A stretch of DNA of 56,155 nt from Sedimenticola sp. GTDB taxonomy: Bacteria; Pseudomonadota; Gammaproteobacteria; Chromatiales; Chromatiaceae. How positions within the stretch are numbered: the stretch's first letter is position 1; each line of letters opens with the position of its first letter. The position numbers and the translations under genes are program-made. The stretch covers positions 1-56,155 of the forward strand of contig JALSQZ010000100.1 in assembly GCA_026985055.1 (NCBI GenBank), written 5' to 3'. The notes below the pieces were generated by a model, which ran no database searches, was not told where the DNA came from, and worked only from the letters and a program-made list of their open reading frames with translations. This document shows positions 7,821 to 19,068 of the stretch, in pieces.

Positions 7821-9793
7821 CAGAATATGAGGTTCATCATGAAAATGGCTACGATCAGGAACAGGATGGTCATGACCCCCCCGGCTCGCATGAAATCCTT
7901 GACCTTGTAGCCCCCCGGTCCCATGATCAGCGCGTTTACCTGGTGGGTGGGAATCAGGAAGGAATTGGACGTGGCAATGGCAACGGTCAGGGCAAACACC
8001 GCTGGGTTGGCGCCTTCTATGCCCAGAGCAATGTTTACCGCCAGCGGCACCAGCAAGACTGTAGCCCCGACGTTGGACATGACCAGGGTAAAGAAAGTAG
8101 CCAGCGCAGCAACAGCAAACTGAATGACCCAGATCGGCATATGGCCAACCACGGACAGGGTTTGTTCGGCGATCCAGCGGGCAGTGCCGGAAGTTTCCAC
8201 CGCCAGGCCAAGGGGAATCAGGGATGCCAACAGAAAGACGGTTTTCCAGGAAACTGCTTCATAGGCTTCCTCAATTTTCAACACGCCGGAAAGCACCATG
8301 CCCACTGCCCCGGTGAGAAGCGCCACGGACAGACGCAGATCAGTGAACAGCACCAGGGACAGGGCGATAGTGAAGAACACGGCAGCCCATCCCAGTTTGT
8401 GTGGACGCTCTTCTTCCTGGGGAAATTCCGTGGTGACCACCACGAAATTGCGGTCTTTTTTCAATCGTGTGAGATTGTCCCAGGCGGTATGTACAACCAG
8501 GGTATCGCCGGCCTGCAGAGGCAGGTCGCGGATGTTGTCGCCTTCGCCCAGGGTCTCACCATTGCGATGCAGGGCAACCATGGCAATTCCGTAAACCTTG
8601 CGCATCCATACATCGCGGGCGCTCTTGCCGACGAGGTTGGAGCCAGGCGGAATGACGATTTCAGCAATACCCGCCTTGGTTGCCGCCAGGGATTCGGCAA
8701 AGGTTCGCAGGGAATCACGCTTTTTCAGATCATATTTTTCAACGAAATGATCGAGATGTTCAGGGGCGGCAACGATACCCAGAACCATGCCCGCTTCAAA
8801 TTCCGTGTCCCGGGCAATGGTGTTGGGGCCGACCCGGGTTTCCTGGCCGCTTCTTTTGCTGGCAATAATGCGGATGCGGTAGCTGGTTTCCACATCATCC
8901 AGCTTTTTGCCGATCAGTGGACTGGTTTCGGGCACCACCACTTCGTACAGGGCATAATCGATGCCGTAGGTATTGTGCAGGTAATCCATGGTACTGGACG
9001 CAGTAGTGGAACTGCTGTCCTGATCCGTCGAAGTAGTGGGAAGAACAAAGCGGCCGGCTACAACAAAATACAATATGCCCGTTATGATCAACACCACTCC
9101 CACTGGGGTGACTGAAAACAGCCCCCAGGCCTGCATCTGCTGATCGGGTGGCAATGTCTGGTTGGAAGTAGCCAGAAGATCATTCAGCAGTATCAGCGGC
9201 GATGAGCCCACCATGGTCACGGTGCCGCCAAGAATGGCGCAAAAGCCCATGGGCATGAGAAGCCGGGACAGGGGGATGCCGGAGCGGGCGGAAATTCGTG
9301 AGACCACCGGCAGGAACAAGGCGGCGGCTCCCACATTCTGCATGAAAGAGGAAATGAAGGCCACAGTGCCGGAAATGATGGGGATGATGCGTTTTTCCGT
9401 GGTGCCGCCTACCTTGAGAATGAAAGCAGCAACCTTGGACATGAGGCCGGTCTTGTCCAGGCCGGCGCCGATGATCATGACCGCGATGATGGACATGACC
9501 GCGTTACTGCCGAAGCCATCGAAAAGATGCTGATTGTCCACCAGGCCCTTTTCCAGCCCCATAAGTGGCGCCAGCAGTGAGGTCAGCCCCAGTAATACCA
9601 TGATGGAAACAGCCGCCACATCCACATCCACGATCTCGAAAGCAAAAAGGTAGATGGTCAGAACCAGAATGGAAACTACCCAGGCAATCTCCGTGCTTGG
9701 ACTCACCATGGCCAGACCAATGGCAATGAGAACAAAAATGGCAGCGGTAACAAGTTGTTTGATGGGCAGGGAATTACCGGATTTTTCTGACAT
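7820..9793 (-). CDS. SLC13/DASS family transporter with two RCK-C (TrkA-C) domains
   Basis: A 657-residue inner-membrane carrier of the divalent anion:sodium symporter type. About 12 membrane segments are split by a soluble insert at roughly 280-460. The insert holds two RCK-C/TrkA-C domains (one around SPLIGKKLDDVETSYRIRI, the other around GSNLVGKSARDVWMRKVYGI). Such insert-bearing members are often annotated as sulfate or dicarboxylate permeases. The halves carry family-like motifs such as TVTMVGSSPLILLND and ATSNSFLIPTHQVNALI. It is the first gene of a coupled pair with the SulP gene. A plausible promoter lies about 50 bases upstream. Confidence 0.9.
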   Translation of the reverse strand: MSEKSGNSLPIKQLVTAAIFVLIAIGLAMVSPSTEIAWVVSILVLTIYLFAFEIVDVDVAAVSIMVLLGLTSLLAPLMGLEKGLVDNQHLFDGFGSNAVMSIIAVMIIGAGLDKTGLMSKVAAFILKVGGTTEKRIIPIISGTVAFISSFMQNVGAAALFLPVVSRISARSGIPLSRLLMPMGFCAILGGTVTMVGSSPLILLNDLLATSNQTLPPDQQMQAWGLFSVTPVGVVLIITGILYFVVAGRFVLPTTSTDQDSSSTTASSTMDYLHNTYGIDYALYEVVVPETSPLIGKKLDDVETSYRIRIIASKRSGQETRVGPNTIARDTEFEAGMVLGIVAAPEHLDHFVEKYDLKKRDSLRTFAESLAATKAGIAEIVIPPGSNLVGKSARDVWMRKVYGIAMVALHRNGETLGEGDNIRDLPLQAGDTLVVHTAWDNLTRLKKDRNFVVVTTEFPQEEERPHKLGWAAVFFTIALSLVLFTDLRLSVALLTGAVGMVLSGVLKIEEAYEAVSWKTVFLLASLIPLGLAVETSGTARWIAEQTLSVVGHMPIWVIQFAVAALATFFTLVMSNVGATVLLVPLAVNIALGIEGANPAVFALTVAIATSNSFLIPTHQVNALIMGPGGYKVKDFMRAGGVMTILFLIVAIFMMNLIF

Positions 9794-9840
9794 GTATAGG
9801 GCCTTGGACTGGTATATCAGTAGATCATGGAAAGCTAATT

Positions 9841-9870
9841 AGTATACCTTACGAAGGGTTTCTCCTTCAA
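9841..9870 (-). promoter_or_regulatory. Candidate sigma-70 promoter of the SLC13-SulP operon
   Basis: On the minus strand TTGAAG (9870-9865) and TATACT (9846-9841) are 18 bases apart, a fair match to -35 and -10 elements. The start at 9793 follows about 48 bases later. The rest of 9794-10000 shows no gene or terminator. Confidence 0.5.
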
Positions 9871-10000
9871 GCAGCGCAGGTGATGGAGTTGTGCTGTTGC
9901 GCCTTTGAAACCGCCTTGAGCGAGCAGTAGAAAACATGAAGCAACTCGGATTCTGATGTTGGGCGCCTGTGTTTTCACCCGGATGGCTGAAGACTCCCGG

Positions 10001-10810
10001 TCAGCCATCGGTAATGGAGGTATTTCTCTGTATCGCCGAAGCGGAGGAGGGAAGATAGATGTCGTAACGGGTTTTTGGGCTGCGAATCTGAAAATCCGGC
10101 TTGCGCTGTCCCAGGAAATCTGCCCGCGCCGGGCGTTTGACCGCGACCCTGCGGCCAGCCTTGCGCCGGGCGGCCGTCAGCAGCTCGGCGCCCTGCCGGT
10201 CGGCCCCGAGCAGTTGTTGCAGGGTGCGCATCTCCTTCTTGGCCAGAGCCGTCTTGCCCTTGTGCGGATACATGGGGTCAAGATAGATACAGTCCGGCCG
10301 GGGAAGGGGCTGCATGGATTCGAGCAGCTCCACGGCATTGCCCAAAATCAGCGACATGCGCGCAATGATCTGTTCCAGGCCAGGTTCCCCGGCGGCCCTG
10401 CGCAGCCCGTCTTCCAGAAGAGCGTGAACCAGCGGAGATTGTTCCACCATGAGCACCTCGCAGCCCAGGGTGGCAAGCACGAAAGCGTCTCTACCCAGTC
10501 CTGCTGTGGCATCCAGTATCCGGGGAGGCGCCATGCCGGGTTTCATGCCTACCGCTCTCGCCAGAGGCGCGCGGCGGCCTTCGCCCTGCCGGCGGCGATG
10601 GGCGGACTTGCCGGTGCAGAAATCCACGTATACCGGGCCAGGAGCAGGGGAGCCGGTTTGGCGTAACTGCAGCCGCTCATGGGCATATTCCAGGAAGAAC
10701 CCCGGTTCGTCCGGCAGGGAGCAGGCGAGGGGGTAATTCAGGCGTGCCGCAAGAGCCTCGGCCCGCGCCTTGTGTCTGCCTGCGGCAATGATGGTGACCG
10801 GATGCTTCAT
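10001..10810 (-). CDS. rsmJ: 16S rRNA (guanine-1516-N2) methyltransferase RsmJ
   Basis: Cytoplasmic SAM-dependent enzyme that methylates G1516 of 16S rRNA. Family signatures are clear: [19 protein letters not shown] in the N-terminal half, the SAM-binding [14 protein letters not shown], and the catalytic-region YLDPMYPHK. Start ATG 10810 is preferred because it overlaps the bioA stop as ATGA, giving 269 residues. A start 36 bases upstream is open but would sit inside bioA. Last gene of the ubiA-bioA-rsmJ transcript. Confidence 0.93.
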   Translation of the reverse strand: MKHPVTIIAAGRHKARAEALAARLNYPLACSLPDEPGFFLEYAHERLQLRQTGSPAPGPVYVDFCTGKSAHRRRQGEGRRAPLARAVGMKPGMAPPRILDATAGLGRDAFVLATLGCEVLMVEQSPLVHALLEDGLRRAAGEPGLEQIIARMSLILGNAVELLESMQPLPRPDCIYLDPMYPHKGKTALAKKEMRTLQQLLGADRQGAELLTAARRKAGRRVAVKRPARADFLGQRKPDFQIRSPKTRYDIYLPSSASAIQRNTSITDG

Positions 10811-12084
10811 GGGTGCCGGGCAATGACTTCCGTTAGCGCACGGCAAAGATGTTCAAGATCAGCATCCTGGATGATGAATGGCGGCATCAGATAGATCAGT
10901 TTGCCAAAGGGGCGCACCCACACGCCCTGTTCCACGAAAGCAGGCTGGATGCTGCTCATGTCCACCGGTTCTTCCCGTTCCACCACGCCGATGGCGCCCA
11001 GTACGCGCACATCGGCCACGCCCTGCAATCGCCGGCAGGGTTCCAGCCCCTTTTCCAGGCCTCGCTGGATACGAGCCACATTTTCCTGCCAGGCGCTGTT
11101 CAGCAGCAGCTCGATACTGGCATTGGCCACGGCACAAGCCAGGGGATTGGCCATGAAAGTCGGGCCGTGCATGAACACGCCGGGCGGCTTGTCACTGATG
11201 GTCTGACTGATCTCCCGGGTAGTGAGGGTGGCGGCCAGGGTCATGTATCCCCCGGTGAGCGCCTTTCCCAGGCAGAGAATATCCGGGCTGATCCCTGCAT
11301 GCTCACAGGCGAACAGCTTTCCGGTGCGTCCAAAGCCCGTGGCGATCTCATCCAGAATGAGCAGCACCTGGTAATGATTGCAAAGTTCCCGAACCCGGGA
11401 CAGGTAACCCGGTGCGTAGAAACGCATGCCTCCCGCACCTTGTACAACGGGTTCCAGAATCACGGCGGCAATCTCATCGGCATGCTCTTGCAGCAGATTC
11501 TCGAACACCAGCAGATGGCTGTCGTCACAGGCTTCATCGAAACCCGGTGAAGGTGGCGGAGCAAACAGCTGTTCCTTGAGCGCGCCGTGAAACAGACCAT
11601 GCATGCCCGTGACCGGGTCGCAAACCGACATGGCGCCAAAGGTGTCGCCGTGATAGCCGTTTTCCACTGTGAGAAAGCGATAGCGGCGTTGGCCCAGGGC
11701 CTGCCAGTACTGAATCGCCATTTTCATCGCCACTTCCACCGCCACGGATCCGGAATCGGCGAAGAATACGCTTTCCAGAGGGGAAGGGGAGAGCTCCACC
11801 AGCTTGTCCGCCAGCTTTACTGCGGGAGCATGGGTGAGTCCGCCGAACATTATATGGGCCATGTCCTGCAACTGATCCTTCACGGCCTGGTTCAACACAG
11901 GATGGTTGTAGCCATGAATGGCGGACCACCAGGAGGCCATGCCATCGATGAGTCGCCTTCCGTCGGCCAGGGTGAGGCGCACGCCGGCAGCGGATACCAC
12001 GGGAAACACCGGGCCAGCGCCTATTGCCGAATACGGATGCCAGACATGGGCCTGATCCTGCAAGAGGAGCCGCTCTTCGTTCAT
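10807..12084 (-). CDS. bioA: Adenosylmethionine-8-amino-7-oxononanoate aminotransferase BioA
   Basis: PLP enzyme of biotin synthesis converting 7-keto-8-aminopelargonate to 7,8-diaminopelargonate with SAM as amino donor. At 425 residues it is full length. Lys274 in [10 protein letters not shown] is the PLP-binding lysine. The WHPY segment, [10 protein letters not shown] and [14 protein letters not shown] are typical of the family. It is separated from other biotin genes here, sitting between ubiA and rsmJ with four-base ATGA overlaps on both sides. Confidence 0.96.
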   Translation of the reverse strand: MNEERLLLQDQAHVWHPYSAIGAGPVFPVVSAAGVRLTLADGRRLIDGMASWWSAIHGYNHPVLNQAVKDQLQDMAHIMFGGLTHAPAVKLADKLVELSPSPLESVFFADSGSVAVEVAMKMAIQYWQALGQRRYRFLTVENGYHGDTFGAMSVCDPVTGMHGLFHGALKEQLFAPPPSPGFDEACDDSHLLVFENLLQEHADEIAAVILEPVVQGAGGMRFYAPGYLSRVRELCNHYQVLLILDEIATGFGRTGKLFACEHAGISPDILCLGKALTGGYMTLAATLTTREISQTISDKPPGVFMHGPTFMANPLACAVANASIELLLNSAWQENVARIQRGLEKGLEPCRRLQGVADVRVLGAIGVVEREEPVDMSSIQPAFVEQGVWVRPFGKLIYLMPPFIIQDADLEHLCRALTEVIARHP

Positions 12085-12995
12085 GGCAGTTGGTAACTGG
12101 CGAGGATGCCGAGAAAAATCACCACGCCTATCCAGTGATTATGGAGAAAGGCGCGGAAACAGAGATCGCGGTCGCGATGCCGGATCAGCCATTGATGATA
12201 AAGCATCAGGCCTGCGGCAAAGCCCAGCGCCAGATAATAATAGCGACCAAGCTGAAACAACTGCCCCACATGATAGAGTATGGCGAAAAAAGCCAACTGC
12301 AGGAGGCCGATGATGTGCCTGTCCCAGGAGCCGAACAGAATGGCCGTGGACTTGACGCCGATCTTCAGATCGTCGTCCCTATCCACCATGGCGTACATGG
12401 TGTCATAGATCAGCGCCCACACCAGTACGGCCAGAAACAGCCACCAGCAACGTGGGTCTATGCTGCCGTTCTGGGCGGCGAAAACCATGGGGATGGCCCA
12501 GCCGAAAGCCGCGCCCAGATAGGCCTGGGGGAGATGGGTGAAGCGCTTGGTGAAAGGGTAGCTGGCGGCCAGGAAAGCGCCGACGAAGGACAGGGCAATG
12601 GTCAGGTTGTTGAGGGTGAGCACCAGCACGAAGGCCAGCGCGACCAGCAACCCAAACAGCCACAAGGCTTCTTTTTCACTGACCTTGCCGGAAGTGAGGG
12701 GGCGCTGCGCGGTGCGCTTTACATGACGATCGATGTTTCTGTCTGCGTAATCGTTGATGACGCAGCCTGCTGAACGCATGAGAACCACTCCGGCGACAAA
12801 AACGACCACCAGCCAGGGTTTCGGCTGACCTTCCGCGGCAATCCACAAGGCCCACAGGGTGGGCCAGAGCAGCAGCAGAATGCCAATGGGTTTGTCCAGG
12901 CGCATGAGGCGGGCATAGGATAGCCACCGCTGCCGGGAAGCGCTGTTTTCCAAGAATCGGCCTTTTTGAAGATGGTTTGTTGAATGCGTTATCAT
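12081..12995 (-). CDS. ubiA: 4-hydroxybenzoate octaprenyltransferase UbiA
   Basis: Integral membrane prenyltransferase that attaches the polyprenyl tail to 4-hydroxybenzoate in ubiquinone synthesis. The two Asp-rich motifs that bind Mg-diphosphate are visible as [15 protein letters not shown] and [14 protein letters not shown]. Eight or nine membrane helices surround them. ATG 12995 is chosen, giving 304 residues, because CTCCCC at 13003-13008 reads as GGGGAG on the minus strand seven bases upstream. The open frame continues to 13118 but into the divergent lipoprotein gene. First gene of ubiA-bioA-rsmJ. Confidence 0.94.
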   Translation of the reverse strand: MITHSTNHLQKGRFLENSASRQRWLSYARLMRLDKPIGILLLLWPTLWALWIAAEGQPKPWLVVVFVAGVVLMRSAGCVINDYADRNIDRHVKRTAQRPLTSGKVSEKEALWLFGLLVALAFVLVLTLNNLTIALSFVGAFLAASYPFTKRFTHLPQAYLGAAFGWAIPMVFAAQNGSIDPRCWWLFLAVLVWALIYDTMYAMVDRDDDLKIGVKSTAILFGSWDRHIIGLLQLAFFAILYHVGQLFQLGRYYYLALGFAAGLMLYHQWLIRHRDRDLCFRAFLHNHWIGVVIFLGILASYQLP

Positions 12996-13037
12996 AGCAA
13001 ATCTCCCCATGAGCGTTTGCCGCAACCAATCTTCAAC

Positions 13038-13856
13038 ATGTCTCGAAACCTGCTTCTGTCCTGTCTCCTGACCCTGTTCATTGGCGCCTGCGCCACCAGC
13101 CCTACGGGCCGCCATCAACTGATGCTGGTCAGTCCTTCCCAGGCGGCACAGGCTTCAGAACAGGCCTATCCGCAAAAGCTCAAGGAGTACGCCGCCAAGG
13201 GCAAGCTGAACAATGACCCCCAGACGCTGGCGCGAGTGAAGAAGATTACCGGGCGGCTCATTGCCCAGGCGGTGCGCATGTATCCCCAGAGCAGGAGCTG
13301 GGATTGGGAAGTGGTGCTCATCGATGACCCGGAAACCGTCAATGCCTGGTGCATGGCCGGGGGCAAGATGGCGATATACACGGGGCTGATCGAAAAACTC
13401 AAACCCACCGATGATGAGTTGGCGCAGGTCATGGCTCACGAGATCAGCCATGCTTTGGCCAATCACGTGGCTGAACAGATGTCCGTAGCCATGGCTTCCC
13501 AGATGGGGCTGGCGGTGCTCTCCGCTACTGCCTTGCATGACAGCCGTTATCGTTCCGCAGCGCTCACGGGAGCCGCACTGGCCGCTACCCTGGCGATTCA
13601 GTTGCCTTACAGCCGCGCAGCAGAAGCGGAAGCCGATCGTATTGGCATCGAGATAGCCGCCAGGGCCGGTTATGATCCGCGGTCGGCGGCTTCCCTGTGG
13701 CGCAAGATGGGGCAGCTCAACAAGAGTTCGCCACCGGAATTGCTGAACACCCATCCCTCGGCAGACAATCGTCAGCATACCTTGGCGGAACTCGCGCCAA
13801 AAATGATGCAATACTACCATCCGGACGAAGTTCATCCCGTCTATCCACTGGACTGA
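13038..13856 (+). CDS. M48 family metallopeptidase lipoprotein
   Basis: A 272-residue outer- or inner-membrane-anchored zinc protease of the YggG/LoiP kind, which degrades misfolded envelope proteins. The signal peptide ends in lipobox IGAC with the modified Cys at residue 18. The zinc motif HEISH is at 134-138 and the third ligand lies in [20 protein letters not shown] near the C-terminus is also typical. ATG 13038 is chosen because it places the signal peptide at the N-terminus; the longer frame from 12984 would overlap ubiA. Only 42 bases separate it from the divergent ubiA start, so the two share a promoter region. Confidence 0.9.
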   Translation: MSRNLLLSCLLTLFIGACATSPTGRHQLMLVSPSQAAQASEQAYPQKLKEYAAKGKLNNDPQTLARVKKITGRLIAQAVRMYPQSRSWDWEVVLIDDPETVNAWCMAGGKMAIYTGLIEKLKPTDDELAQVMAHEISHALANHVAEQMSVAMASQMGLAVLSATALHDSRYRSAALTGAALAATLAIQLPYSRAAEAEADRIGIEIAARAGYDPRSAASLWRKMGQLNKSSPPELLNTHPSADNRQHTLAELAPKMMQYYHPDEVHPVYPLD

Positions 13857-13892
13857 GGGGCATCCCGGTTTTTTGAGCAGTGGATGCAGCCA

Positions 13893-14666
13893 TCAGTATT
13901 CCTGCCGCTTGAGCGGATCCTGCCGGTAGTATTTGCGCAGTTGAAGGTACACTTCTTCGCAGTGTTGCCTGAGAGTGGCCGGAGCAGTAAAGAAATATTC
14001 ACTGAGTACGGCAAAAAATTCCGCCGGATTGGTGGCCGCGTAAGGATTGATGCATTCCCGACCCTGTTCCAGTTGTCCGAGAAGATGACTGTATGCCTTG
14101 CCCAGGGTTTTGCTCCAGTCTTCGATGGACATTTCAGGATGGAGGGGAGGCATGCCGTTTACCCGGCCATTCAGGGCATCCAGCTTGTGGGCGAATTCGT
14201 GAATGATGACATGCCTGCCCGGAGTTCTGTGATAGCTGTCCCTATGCACATCGTCCCAGGAAAGCACCAGGGGGCCGTTCTGCCAGGATTCTCCGCTCAG
14301 TGGGGCCGCCTGTTCATGGCTGATGCCAAATTCATCGGTGACCGTTCTTGTGACCCTGAATGCACCGGGATAGACGATGATTTCCGACCAGCCGTCATAG
14401 CTGGATTCATCCAGTTCCAGCGACAGCAATGAGGCTTGTGCGGCAATCACGGCGCGCATCTCCAGGTTCATGTCCAGGCCCTGTGCTCCGTGAATTGCCT
14501 TGTCATGCAGAAGCAGGGTGGTGCGTTTTCGCAGTTCTACCGCCTGGCGCACGCCGAGGTTGCGCAGCAGGTAGAGTTCCCGGCGGAGCTTGCGCCACAG
14601 GTGATCAGGCAGGGGGTGTTCCCGCAATGTCCGGAGGGAGCGGTAACGTCTGAGACGAGAAAACAT
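13893..14666 (-). CDS. mtfA: MtfA-like M90 family zinc peptidase
   Basis: Cytoplasmic metallopeptidase of the MtfA (DUF980) family; in E. coli MtfA binds the Mlc repressor. The zinc motif HEFAHKLD is preceded by the family segment WDDVHRD and followed by NPAEFFAVLSEYFF, which carries the third ligand. ATG 14666 (MFSRLRRYRS) gives 257 residues, the usual size. The frame is open for 42 more residues but that extension looks random. No strong ribosome site was seen. It is convergent with the M48 gene and divergent from ftsK. Confidence 0.88.
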   Translation of the reverse strand: MFSRLRRYRSLRTLREHPLPDHLWRKLRRELYLLRNLGVRQAVELRKRTTLLLHDKAIHGAQGLDMNLEMRAVIAAQASLLSLELDESSYDGWSEIIVYPGAFRVTRTVTDEFGISHEQAAPLSGESWQNGPLVLSWDDVHRDSYHRTPGRHVIIHEFAHKLDALNGRVNGMPPLHPEMSIEDWSKTLGKAYSHLLGQLEQGRECINPYAATNPAEFFAVLSEYFFTAPATLRQHCEEVYLQLRKYYRQDPLKRQEY

Positions 14667-14815
14667 GAAAGGAACCGCAGAGGTGAGTAGGATGCTTTCA
14701 GTATACCCTTTCAGGGTGACAGAGTGTCCGCAACAGGCACGGAATGTACCTGCCGGGGGAATATTTGCTAAAATGCTGTAAATGTTTTTCATAACCTATT
14801 GATTTTATATATTCC

Positions 14816-17095
14816 GTGCATCAAACCCTCAACAAGCGGCTCAAGGAAGGCGCCTTTTTGCTGCTGCTGGCCATCAGCGCCTATTTCGTTCTTTCCCTGG
14901 CGACCTTTTCTCCGGTGGACCCGGGCTGGTCGTTTGTCGGGGCCCGCGAGGTGCCGGAAAACGCAGGTGGCCCTGTGGGTGCATGGTTGTCCAGTGTGCT
15001 GTTGACCCTGTTTGGTTATCTGGCCTATTTGCTGCCCGTCATCATTGCCTGGAGTGGTTGGCTGCTGTTCAGGGACAGGGAGGAAGACAAGGAAACCGAC
15101 TATCAGTTGCTGGTTTTCCGCTGGCTGGGGTTTCTCATCACCCTGATGGCGGGGGCTGCCCTGGCTACCATGCATGTCACCACGGATACGGCGCTGCCTG
15201 AAGGGCCGGGCGGGATTCTGGGCAAGGCTCTGGAGTCCGCTCTGGTGGATGTCATCAGTCCCGTTGGCAGCAGCCTGTTTCTTCTGCCCCTGTTGCTGGT
15301 GGGAATTTCCCTGTTCAGTGGCATTTCCTGGTTTACCGTGATGGATGTCATCGGAGGGCTGGTGCTGAATGGTTATCGGCGGCTGTTGGCGCTGTTCAAA
15401 CCCCGGGAATCCGCGCTGCCTAGCGCCCGGCAGATGAAAAAGGCGCGTTCGGAATCCCTGAAGAAGGAAAAAAAGCGGATCAAGGAACGCAAGCCGCCCC
15501 GGATCGAAACCGAGGTTACCCAGGTCAAGCCCAGTATCCGCGTGGAAAAGGAAAAGCAGATGACGCTTATTCAGCCGGAGCCCAATTCCGAGCTTCCGCC
15601 TCTTTCCCTGTTGGATGAGCCCCAACATGCCGAACACGGCTATTCCGAGGAAGCCCTGGAAGCCTTGTCCCGGCTGGTGGAGCGCAAGCTGGAAGATTTC
15701 CGTATTGCCGTGGAAGTGGTTGCCGTGCATCCCGGCCCGGTAGTGACGCTGTTTGAATTGCAACTGGCGCCGGGAACCAAGGCGAGCAAGATCAGCAATC
15801 TTTCCAAGGATCTGGCCCGTTCCCTGTCGGTGTTGTCGGTGCGTGTGGTGGAAGTCATCCCCGGCAAGTCCACCATTGGTCTGGAGATTCCCAATGAGCA
15901 CAGGGAGATGGTGTATTTGGGCGAAGTGCTTTGTTCCGAAGCCTACGACAAATCCCGGTCGCCGCTGACCCTGGTATTGGGCAAGGACATTTCCGGCGGC
16001 CCCGTGGTCGCGGATCTGGCCAAGATGCCACATGCCCTGATTGCCGGCACCACGGGTTCAGGAAAGTCGGTTGCCATCAATGCCATGATTCTCAGTCTGC
16101 TGTACAAGGCAAAAGCAGATGAGGTGCGTCTGATCATGGTGGACCCCAAGATGCTGGAACTTTCAGTGTATGAGGGAATTCCACATCTGCTCACGCCCGT
16201 GGTCACGGACATGAAGGAAGCGGCCAACGCCTTGCGTTGGTGTGTAGGGGAAATGGAACGCCGCTACCGTCTCATGGCCGCTCTCGGGGTGCGTGGCATT
16301 GGCGGTTACAACAAGAAGATCAGAGATGCGGAAAAGGCTGGAGAAAGCATTCCCGATCCCTTGTGGAAACCGGATCCCACCGGCCTCACGGAAGATGAGC
16401 CCACAGAGCCGCCAGCGCTCGTTCACATGCCCTATATCGTGGTGGTTATCGACGAGCTGGCGGACATGATGATGGTGGTGGGCAAGAAAGTGGAAGAACT
16501 CATCGCCCGTCTGGCGCAGAAGGCCCGGGCGGCGGGCATTCACCTGTTGCTGGCTACCCAGCGTCCGTCCGTGGATGTCATCACCGGCCTGATCAAGGCG
16601 AATATTCCCACACGGGTGGCTTTCCAGGTATCTTCCCGTATCGATTCGCGCACCATTCTCGACCAGATGGGGGCGGAACATCTGCTCGGTCATGGCGACA
16701 TGTTGTATCTGCCACCGGGCACGTCCATTCCCCAGCGTACCCATGGGGCCTTTGTTTCTGATGATGAGGTGCATCGGGTGGTGAGTTTTCTCAAGCAGGC
16801 GGGGCAACCCAATTACCTGGATGAGATCGTACAGGAACCAACCGAGGCCATTCCGGGTCTATCTGCCGAGGCAGCCGGGGTGGACGCGGAAGATGCCGAC
16901 CCCTTGTTTGACGAGGCGGTAAAGATCGTTACCGAGAGTCGCCGGGGTTCCATCTCCGGCGTGCAGCGGCGGCTGAAGATCGGTTACAACCGTGCTGCGC
17001 GGCTCATCGAGGAAATGGAAAGAATCGGCATTGTCAGTACACCAGACGGCAAAGGCAACCGGGAAGTGCTGGCGCCGCCTCCGGTAGAGGACTGA
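14816..17095 (+). CDS. ftsK: DNA translocase FtsK
   Basis: Septal DNA pump that clears and aligns chromosome ends at division and activates XerCD at dif. At 759 residues the cytoplasmic linker is short compared with the E. coli protein (over 1300). Four membrane helices occupy about 12-180. The motor follows, with Walker [11 protein letters not shown] near residue 410, Walker [13 protein letters not shown] and the conserved [14 protein letters not shown]. The winged-helix gamma domain at the end (about 690-750, [19 protein letters not shown]) reads KOPS sites. The start is GTG 14816; an in-frame stop at 14792 leaves no other usual start, and no strong ribosome site is visible. lolA follows after two bases. 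Confidence 0.95.
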   Translation: MHQTLNKRLKEGAFLLLLAISAYFVLSLATFSPVDPGWSFVGAREVPENAGGPVGAWLSSVLLTLFGYLAYLLPVIIAWSGWLLFRDREEDKETDYQLLVFRWLGFLITLMAGAALATMHVTTDTALPEGPGGILGKALESALVDVISPVGSSLFLLPLLLVGISLFSGISWFTVMDVIGGLVLNGYRRLLALFKPRESALPSARQMKKARSESLKKEKKRIKERKPPRIETEVTQVKPSIRVEKEKQMTLIQPEPNSELPPLSLLDEPQHAEHGYSEEALEALSRLVERKLEDFRIAVEVVAVHPGPVVTLFELQLAPGTKASKISNLSKDLARSLSVLSVRVVEVIPGKSTIGLEIPNEHREMVYLGEVLCSEAYDKSRSPLTLVLGKDISGGPVVADLAKMPHALIAGTTGSGKSVAINAMILSLLYKAKADEVRLIMVDPKMLELSVYEGIPHLLTPVVTDMKEAANALRWCVGEMERRYRLMAALGVRGIGGYNKKIRDAEKAGESIPDPLWKPDPTGLTEDEPTEPPALVHMPYIVVVIDELADMMMVVGKKVEELIARLAQKARAAGIHLLLATQRPSVDVITGLIKANIPTRVAFQVSSRIDSRTILDQMGAEHLLGHGDMLYLPPGTSIPQRTHGAFVSDDEVHRVVSFLKQAGQPNYLDEIVQEPTEAIPGLSAEAAGVDAEDADPLFDEAVKIVTESRRGSISGVQRRLKIGYNRAARLIEEMERIGIVSTPDGKGNREVLAPPPVED

Positions 17096-17097
17096 GT

Positions 17098-17712
17098 TTG
17101 AAATTTTTCGTATATTTACTGCTGCTGATGTCCAGCGGCAATCTGTTCGCCGACGACGGCGCCCGCGCCCATTTGGAGCGTTTTCTGGACGGACTCAAGA
17201 CCCTGCGCGCCGAGTTTTCTCAGGAAGTCATTGACACGGAAACCAATCAGGTTTCCCACAGCCAGGGCGTATTTTATCTTTCCCGCCCAGACCGGTTTCG
17301 CTGGGTGTATGAAGGCGAGTATCCTCGCTATATCATCGCCGATGGCAAAACCATCTGGCTGGTGGAAGAAGATCTCGAACAGGTCAGCCAGCGCTCCCAG
17401 AAGGCAGCCCTGGAAGGCACGCCTGCCGGGCTTTTTGCCTCTGAATTCGATCTGGACAGGGATTTTCTGGTGAAGGAATTGGGTGAGCGCATGGGGCTGA
17501 GCTGGTTGCGTCTGCGTCCCCGCGCCGATGACAGTCAGTTCGAGCAGATTCTGCTGGCTTTCGAAGGTGACCGCCTTTCGCGAATGGAAATGGCGGATCG
17601 TTTTGGCCAGGTTACGCGCTTCGATTTCTTCAAGGTGCAACGCAATCCTGAATTGCATGACAGTCTGTTCAAGTTTGTGCCGCCACCAGGCTACGACATT
17701 CTGGATCAATGA
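17098..17712 (+). CDS. lolA: Outer-membrane lipoprotein carrier protein LolA
   Basis: Periplasmic chaperone that ferries lipoproteins from the LolCDE complex to LolB. The 204-residue protein has a signal peptide (about 1-18). The LolA core includes [12 protein letters not shown], the [16 protein letters not shown] segment and a hydrophobic-cavity fold. The start is TTG at 17098, two bases after the ftsK stop, with GAGG upstream inside ftsK. The stop overlaps the rarA start as ATGA. The ftsK-lolA-rarA order is common in gammaproteobacteria. Confidence 0.94.
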   Translation: MKFFVYLLLLMSSGNLFADDGARAHLERFLDGLKTLRAEFSQEVIDTETNQVSHSQGVFYLSRPDRFRWVYEGEYPRYIIADGKTIWLVEEDLEQVSQRSQKAALEGTPAGLFASEFDLDRDFLVKELGERMGLSWLRLRPRADDSQFEQILLAFEGDRLSRMEMADRFGQVTRFDFFKVQRNPELHDSLFKFVPPPGYDILDQ

Positions 17713-19043
17713 AAACCGGGGATCTGTTTGCCACCGAGGAGATGGCCGGGAGGCCACTGGCGGATCGCATGCGTCCCCGCAGTCTGGATGAATATCAGGG
17801 GCAGACCCATATTCTGGGGCCGGACAAGCCTCTGCGCATGGCCATAGAAAACAATCGGCTTCATTCGATGATCTTCTGGGGTCCCCCGGGCACGGGAAAA
17901 ACCACCCTGGCAAGGCTTCTTGCGAATACCTCGGGTCATGCGTTTCATACCCTGTCGGCGGTTCTTGCCGGGGTGAAGGATATTCGCGCGGCGGTGGAAC
18001 AGGCCCGGCAAGTCCAGGCGGAAACGGGACGGGGAACGGTGCTGTTCATCGACGAAGTGCATCGTTTCAACAAGAGTCAGCAGGATGCTTTCCTTCCCCA
18101 TGTGGAAGACGGTACTTTTCTGTTCGTGGGAGCGACCACGGAAAATCCCTCCTTCGAACTGAACAACGCGCTGTTGTCCCGGGCGCGCGTCTATGTGCTC
18201 AAGTCCCTTGGCACCGACGACCTGATGGCGGTATTGCATCATGCCCTGGAGGACAGGGAAAGAGGCCTGGGAGAACAGCAGCTGGATGTCAGCGCTGAAG
18301 ACCTGGAACAGATTGCCCGGGCTGCCGATGGAGATGCGCGGCGCGCGCTCAATCTGCTCGAAAGCGCCGCCGGCCTTGCACAACAGGGGAGGATTCCCGC
18401 AAGCGTCATCAAGGAAGTATGCGCGGGGCAGACGCGACGCTTCGACAAGGGCGGGGAGGTCTTTTACGACCAGATTTCCGCCCTGCACAAGTCCGTGCGC
18501 GGTTCCAGTCCGGATGCGGCGCTGTACTGGCTGTGCCGCATGCTGGATGGCGGTTGCGACCCTCTCTACGTAGCCCGCCGGGTGGTGCGCATGGCTTCGG
18601 AAGATATCGGCAATGCTGATCCCCGTGCGCTGGAGATCGCCCTGAATGCCTGGCAGGTGCAGGAAAGGCTGGGCAGTCCCGAAGGGGAGCTGGCGATTGC
18701 CCAGGCGGTACTGTATCTGGCTTGCGCGGCCAAGAGCAATGCTGTCTATACTGCGTTCAAAACGGCCATGAAGGATGCCCGGCAGACAGGCTCCACGGAA
18801 GTGCCCGTGCATTTGCGCAATGCGCCCACCCGGCTCATGAAGGAACTGGGATACGGAAAAAATTATCGCTATGCTCATGACGAACCTGAAGCCTATGCCG
18901 CCGGGGAAAACTATTTTCCGGACGAGTTGGCGCCAAGGCGTTATTACCAACCGGTTCCCCGGGGGCTGGAAATCCGTATCAGGGAAAAGCTGGCGCGCCT
19001 TCAGGAGCTGGATGATGCGGCTGCGGGGAAAGAGGTAGAATAG
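17709..19043 (+). CDS. rarA: Replication-associated recombination protein A (RarA/MgsA)
   Basis: AAA+ ATPase related to the clamp loader and to eukaryotic WRNIP1/Mgs1, acting at stalled replication forks. At 444 residues the length is typical. Walker A is [12 protein letters not shown] (about 58-69), Walker B is [15 protein letters not shown], and sensor 1 is [12 protein letters not shown]. The C-terminal tetramerisation domain includes [20 protein letters not shown]. It overlaps lolA by four bases (ATGA) and is followed 25 bases later by crcB. Confidence 0.95.
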   Translation: MKTGDLFATEEMAGRPLADRMRPRSLDEYQGQTHILGPDKPLRMAIENNRLHSMIFWGPPGTGKTTLARLLANTSGHAFHTLSAVLAGVKDIRAAVEQARQVQAETGRGTVLFIDEVHRFNKSQQDAFLPHVEDGTFLFVGATTENPSFELNNALLSRARVYVLKSLGTDDLMAVLHHALEDRERGLGEQQLDVSAEDLEQIARAADGDARRALNLLESAAGLAQQGRIPASVIKEVCAGQTRRFDKGGEVFYDQISALHKSVRGSSPDAALYWLCRMLDGGCDPLYVARRVVRMASEDIGNADPRALEIALNAWQVQERLGSPEGELAIAQAVLYLACAAKSNAVYTAFKTAMKDARQTGSTEVPVHLRNAPTRLMKELGYGKNYRYAHDEPEAYAAGENYFPDELAPRRYYQPVPRGLEIRIREKLARLQELDDAAAGKEVE

Positions 19044-19068
19044 TGTTTTTTGGCGGCAGGAAAAATCG

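Noticed and set aside
14789..16033. 414-residue minus-strand frame opposite ftsK, and similar long shadows opposite rarA, serS and thrS
   Set aside because: Antisense of conserved genes, with His/Gln-rich or random composition.
19044..19068. Fluoride riboswitch before crcB
   Set aside because: The 25-base gap after rarA is too short to contain one.
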